DNA of 17,327 bases from Chloroflexota bacterium (GTDB taxonomy: Bacteria > Chloroflexota > Limnocylindria > QHBO01), in the NCBI GenBank assembly GCA_019348395.1, contig JAHWJN010000009.1, forward strand, positions 1 to 17,327, in the 5' to 3' direction. This document shows, in pieces, positions 14,530 through 17,327 of the stretch. Below the pieces are notes generated by a model, which was given only the letters and a program-made list of their open reading frames with translations, was not told the DNA's origin and ran no database searches. A program made the position numbers and the translations under genes. Each line of letters starts with the position of its first letter. Position 1 is the stretch's first letter.

Positions 14530-15839
14530 TACGCCTCGAGGAGTGAGTCGCGGCTGCCGACGTTGCCCGGAAAGACCACGAGCGGCACGCCCGGCCACCG
14601 GCCGCCGCTGCCGCTGATCCAGACCGGCACGCCGGTGAGCAGGGGACCGGCGATGCGGGCCTCGGCCATGCCCAGACAGTGCCGGGCGACGTCGTAGCTC
14701 GTGATCCCGCCCTTGGCGATGACCCAGGCCGGCCGGTGGCGGACGTGGCGGACGGTCTCGACGAGCGCCCGCGAAACCGCCTTTCCGCCGGCGAGCCCGA
14801 TGTCGCGAGGGTGTCGTTCGGTGGCGACGATCCCGGTGCGCCCGGCCCCGAGCGCCTCGTCCAGCGCTTCCGCCGCACGCCTCGTCACCCTCGGGTCGCG
14901 GGCGAGGACGGCCCCGATGTCCAGCTCGTGCACGGCGAGCTCCGGGTGCTCCGCGGTCAGCACGTCCATCTGCTGCGTCGTCGTCGGCACGTGCGAGCCC
15001 ACCACGATGAGACCCGGACCCCGGACGTCGAGCTCATCGCGCACGAGCGATGGCGCCGAAGGCTGCCCTGCCCGTGCGCGCACGTAGGAGGCCGCGGTGC
15101 GAGCGACGAGCGGCAGGCCATCGTCCTCGGCGCGCAGTGCGCCCAGCGCGATCGCCTCGACGTCGGGATCGGTCTCGGCGTTCGCGATCATGACCCCACC
15201 GCCCGGGAGGGCGCGAAGGGCCCCCGCGACGGCATCGGCCCCGGTCCGGACGGTGTCGATCGCCAGGCTCTCGACACCGGGCAGCGAGTAGCCGCCCGCC
15301 GCGTACTTCTCCGCGACCCAGTCCCGCAGGTTCGAGGACCGATAGGCGAACGTCGCGTCGCGCGCGAACTCCGTCTCGGCGACCGGCGTACGGATGCCGT
15401 CGCGGTCGAGCAGGTGCACGTCGTCGACGGTCACACGGCCTCCCTCGCCGAAGAACGGCACCAGCAGGACGCGAGCGTCGGGCGCACCCATCGCGTCGGC
15501 GATCGCCAGCGTCTCCGCCGGGAAGTGGCCGCGCAGCGTCGAGTCGCTGCGCGAGACGAGGCTGATGGGACGGCCGGACTGGCGCGCGGCGGAGAGGGCG
15601 GTACGCACGGCGTCTCGCGTGATGTCGACGGCATCGGCCTCCTCGAGCGAGCGCGAGTTGGTCGACAGGAAGAGCGCCGGATCGGTGAGGCGGCGGGCGA
15701 TGCGGTCGATGTCCCACTCGGTCAGGACGAACAGGTCGCGAACCGTCTGGGTGCCGGTCGGATCATCGTCGAGCACGACCGCCGGCCGGCCGGCCGCACG
15801 CCCTCGGATGGCAGCGAAGGCGTCGGTGCTGGCGGTCAC
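14505..15839 (-). CDS. Four-carbon acid sugar kinase family protein (DUF1537)
   Basis: Predicted ATP-dependent kinase of 444 residues of the DUF1537 family, whose known members (OtnK, DtnK, LtnK) phosphorylate 3-oxo-tetronates or threonates. N-terminal substrate domain: VLDDDPTGTQTV (22-33), TNSRSL (60-65) and SRSDSTLRGHFPAE (96-109). C-terminal nucleotide domain: GLAGGKAVSRAL, KGGITS (376-381) and PGNVGS (424-429). The N-terminal motif differs from the DDFTGA type of E. coli YgbK as I recall it, pointing to a distinct subfamily with an untested substrate. The GTG start at 15839 lies seven bases after the stop of the racemase-like gene, with a weak AGGG in the gap; the ORF cannot be extended far upstream without running through that gene. 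It is the last gene of the - strand operon and ends 7 bases from the converging + strand gene. Confidence 0.88.
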   Translation of the reverse strand: MTASTDAFAAIRGRAAGRPAVVLDDDPTGTQTVRDLFVLTEWDIDRIARRLTDPALFLSTNSRSLEEADAVDITRDAVRTALSAARQSGRPISLVSRSDSTLRGHFPAETLAIADAMGAPDARVLLVPFFGEGGRVTVDDVHLLDRDGIRTPVAETEFARDATFAYRSSNLRDWVAEKYAAGGYSLPGVESLAIDTVRTGADAVAGALRALPGGGVMIANAETDPDVEAIALGALRAEDDGLPLVARTAASYVRARAGQPSAPSLVRDELDVRGPGLIVVGSHVPTTTQQMDVLTAEHPELAVHELDIGAVLARDPRVTRRAAEALDEALGAGRTGIVATERHPRDIGLAGGKAVSRALVETVRHVRHRPAWVIAKGGITSYDVARHCLGMAEARIAGPLLTGVPVWISGSGGRWPGVPLVVFPGNVGSRDSLLEAYRRLSGGG

Positions 15840-15846
15840 GTCGGCC

Positions 15847-16524
15847 CTAGCGGCGCGTCAGGAGGTCGCGCATGCGCTCCATGCCGAGCCGGGGGCTGGA
15901 CAGGATCGGAACCTCGCGTTCGTCCGGCTCCAGGGTGTCGACCACGCGAGCCATGGAGGCCTGGGCCAGCACGATGACGTCCGCCCAGCCGAGCAGCTGG
16001 CGCAGGCCGCGGCGCACGAGCTCGTCATGGCGGTCGGTGTCGCCGGCGCGCAGCGCCTCGAAGGCGCCGTCGCACACGGCCTCCCGGACCTCGGTCGATC
16101 GTTCGTTCTCGGACTCGGCCGCCGTGCGGCGCACGAGCTCGCCGGTCGGCTCGAGCGTCGAGCGCAGGGTCGCCAGCACGCCGATCCGCGAGCCCCGCTG
16201 CACCGCCTGCTCGGCCATGGCCTGGTCCACGCGCAGCAGCGGCACGCCGGCGAAGCGACGCGCGGCATCGACCGTGCCGCCCATCGACGAGCAGGTGACG
16301 AGGATCGCATCGGCCCCGTGGCGCTCCGCCGCGGCGAGGTGCGCGAACAGCCGTCTGGCGGTGTCGAGCGAGACGCGGCCCTCGGCAGTCGCGTCGCGGA
16401 GCAGCGTCTCGTCGACGATGTCGAAGGTCTCGACCTCGGGCATGAGCTCGGCGGCGAGCTCCCGGAACCGGGGCACCAGGCCAGCCACCGTGTGGACGAG
16501 CGCCAGCCGGCGCGGATCGCTCAT
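15847..16524 (-). CDS. Asp/Glu racemase-superfamily protein with one conserved cysteine
   Basis: A 225-residue protein of the Asp/Glu/hydantoin racemase superfamily, two similar alpha/beta lobes. The N-terminus LALVHTVAGLVPRF and the motif LVTCSSMGGTVDAARRF (about 75-91) hold the first catalytic cysteine, Cys78. IGVLATLRSTLEPT (about 112-125) is the typical second-lobe start. In the C-terminal motif VIVLAQASMARV the position normally taken by the second cysteine (LGCAGM in hydantoin racemases) is Gln188, so two-base racemisation is unlikely. A decarboxylase, isomerase or other one-cysteine reaction is possible; the substrate is unknown. ATG 16524 overlaps the upstream gene's stop (TGA, 16521-16523) and has GAGGT (16531-16535 on the + strand) six bases before it. 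It is coupled to the glycosidase upstream and lies seven bases before the acid sugar kinase gene, suggesting a shared acid-sugar pathway. Confidence 0.8.
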   Translation of the reverse strand: MSDPRRLALVHTVAGLVPRFRELAAELMPEVETFDIVDETLLRDATAEGRVSLDTARRLFAHLAAAERHGADAILVTCSSMGGTVDAARRFAGVPLLRVDQAMAEQAVQRGSRIGVLATLRSTLEPTGELVRRTAAESENERSTEVREAVCDGAFEALRAGDTDRHDELVRRGLRQLLGWADVIVLAQASMARVVDTLEPDEREVPILSSPRLGMERMRDLLTRR

Positions 16525-17327
16525 GGCCGGACCTCGCGCATGCGACGTGCCTCCCACCGGGCCCAGGCATCCCGGATCGCGGCGTAGTCGGCCGCATCGA
16601 ACCGCTCGCCGCTGAGATCCATCCCGGTGGCGTAGTAGAGCGCGGGCACGCCCAGCCCCGGCTTCACCTCGAGGTACGCGCGCCACTCGGCCTTCGACGG
16701 CATGCACCAGTCATCGGTGTCGATCAGCCAGCCCCGATCCGCCGTACTAGCGATGCGCGCCCGGTGCCGCATCTGGGGCACGGCCGGCGGGTGTGGCGTG
16801 GGGTCGTCCAGGCGAAGCAGGTCGTTGAGCCGGATCATGTCGGTCACGTCGGCGAAGAGCGGGCTCGGCGTGTGGGTCACGATGAGCGCATCGGGCTTTG
16901 CCTGCTTGGCGAACCGGTACACGAGCGCCAGGAGCCGATGCAGCAGGGCGACCCCCCAGGCATCGCCGGCGTGCCGCAGACCGGGACCCGATGGCGTCTG
17001 GGCGGTGAAATCGACCTTCAGCCCGTCCGCGTCGAGCGCGTCCGGCCCGAGCATCCGATGCAGCGACTCCTGCAGGATCGCCCGGTACGCGGGCGACTCC
17101 GGGTCGGCGGCCACGCGATGGCCGAGTCGATCGGTGATGCAGGCCCCGTCCGGCAGCCCCTCAGGATCCCAGGCCTTGAACCAGAGCAGCACCCGCTGGT
17201 CGGCCGCGTGCCGCTCGGCGATCCAGCCGCGCAGGTCGGGCCAGCGCTCGACGTCGGCCTCGTTGCGCCCGTAGGTTGTCTGCCACTTGTCGTCGACCGT
17301 CACCGTGCCGGGCACGATCCCGTGTTC
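16521..17327 (-). CDS. TIM-barrel glycosidase (GH31/GH36-like), 5' end outside the window
   Basis: The frame is open to the window edge (268 residues visible), so the N-terminal part is missing; the GTG at 17315 is internal, because residues EHGIVPG before it continue the same conserved stretch. The pattern resembles alpha-glycosidases of the GH31/GH36 type: VTVDDKWQTTYG (strand-end Asp pair and Trp), a Pro-Asp-Leu segment then RVLLWFKAWDPEG, and LKVDFTAQTPSG, whose Asp (codon 17010-17012) sits where the nucleophile of these families is found. LIDTDDWCMPS near residue 200 could give the acid/base. It lacks a C-terminal beta domain: the protein ends about 70 residues after this motif. Family assignment is tentative. 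It overlaps the racemase-like gene by four bases (TGA/ATG) and is the first visible gene of the - strand operon. Confidence 0.65.
   Translation of the reverse strand, partial: EHGIVPGTVTVDDKWQTTYGRNEADVERWPDLRGWIAERHAADQRVLLWFKAWDPEGLPDGACITDRLGHRVAADPESPAYRAILQESLHRMLGPDALDADGLKVDFTAQTPSGPGLRHAGDAWGVALLHRLLALVYRFAKQAKPDALIVTHTPSPLFADVTDMIRLNDLLRLDDPTPHPPAVPQMRHRARIASTADRGWLIDTDDWCMPSKAEWRAYLEVKPGLGVPALYYATGMDLSGERFDAADYAAIRDAWARWEARRMREVRP

Noticed and set aside
12194..14878. Very long open frame on the - strand (894 codons) opposite the TetR and fusion genes
   Set aside because: Typical antisense shadow in GC-rich DNA: composition is Arg/Gly/Asp/His-rich without domains, and the + strand frames carry clear catalytic motifs.
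15781..15796. GGCC tandem stretch in the kinase gene
   Set aside because: Codes for Ala/Gly/Arg codons near the kinase N-terminus; a chance effect of high GC.
14679..15977. Long + strand frame opposite the DUF1537 kinase
   Set aside because: The - strand kinase motifs are clear; the + frame has no family features and runs into the racemase-like gene.
1..17327. tRNA, rRNA, CRISPR array, insertion sequence or attachment site
   Set aside because: No cloverleaf, direct-repeat array, transposase or integrase motif was seen; the non-coding space totals under 200 bases.

Overview
The window is GC-rich (roughly 70 % by eye) and almost fully coding. Its genes are tightly packed, often with 4-base start/stop overlaps and GTG starts, and their codons end mostly in G or C. 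With a Streptomyces-type short xylose isomerase and a leaderless-type promoter, this suggests a soil or freshwater bacterium of the Actinomycetota or a high-GC Chloroflexota lineage. The sequence alone does not decide between them. I see no rRNA, tRNA, CRISPR array or insertion sequence.

Region 1 (1-10510, + strand) is one long sugar-catabolic operon that starts upstream of the window. In order it holds xylose isomerase (5' end missing), xylulokinase, a ROK-family sugar kinase, a GmhA-like SIS-domain sugar-phosphate isomerase, a GH38 alpha-mannosidase, an uncharacterised protein that looks like an (alpha/alpha)6-barrel glycosidase, a GH1 beta-glucosidase, and a hydroxypyruvate / 2-oxo-tetronate isomerase. 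Seven of the eight genes are joined by overlaps. Together they would release mannose, glucose and xylose units from oligosaccharides in the cytoplasm and feed them into central metabolism. No transporter is visible, so uptake genes probably lie outside.

Region 2 (10511-14497, + strand) looks like a separate, inducible unit. A clear promoter (TTGACA, 17 bp, extended -10) is followed at once by a perfect 9-4-9 palindrome placed over the likely transcription start, which looks like a TetR-type operator. Behind it lie an Rv2258c-like SAM methyltransferase, a TetR regulator with its own likely leaderless promoter, and an unusual 711-aa protein fusing an alpha/beta hydrolase to a GT-B glycosyltransferase. 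A strong internal ribosome-binding site and an in-frame GTG sit exactly at the domain junction. Methylation, hydrolysis and glycosylation of one small molecule under one repressor is the most novel-looking unit in the window.

Region 3 (14505-17327, - strand) converges on region 2 with a 7-base gap. Read in its own direction it holds the 3' part of a TIM-barrel glycosidase, a one-cysteine Asp/Glu-racemase-like protein, and a DUF1537 (four-carbon acid sugar kinase) protein with a diverged N-terminal motif. The kinase and the isomerase at the end of region 1 belong to families that work together in tetronate catabolism, so regions 1 and 3 may be metabolically linked.
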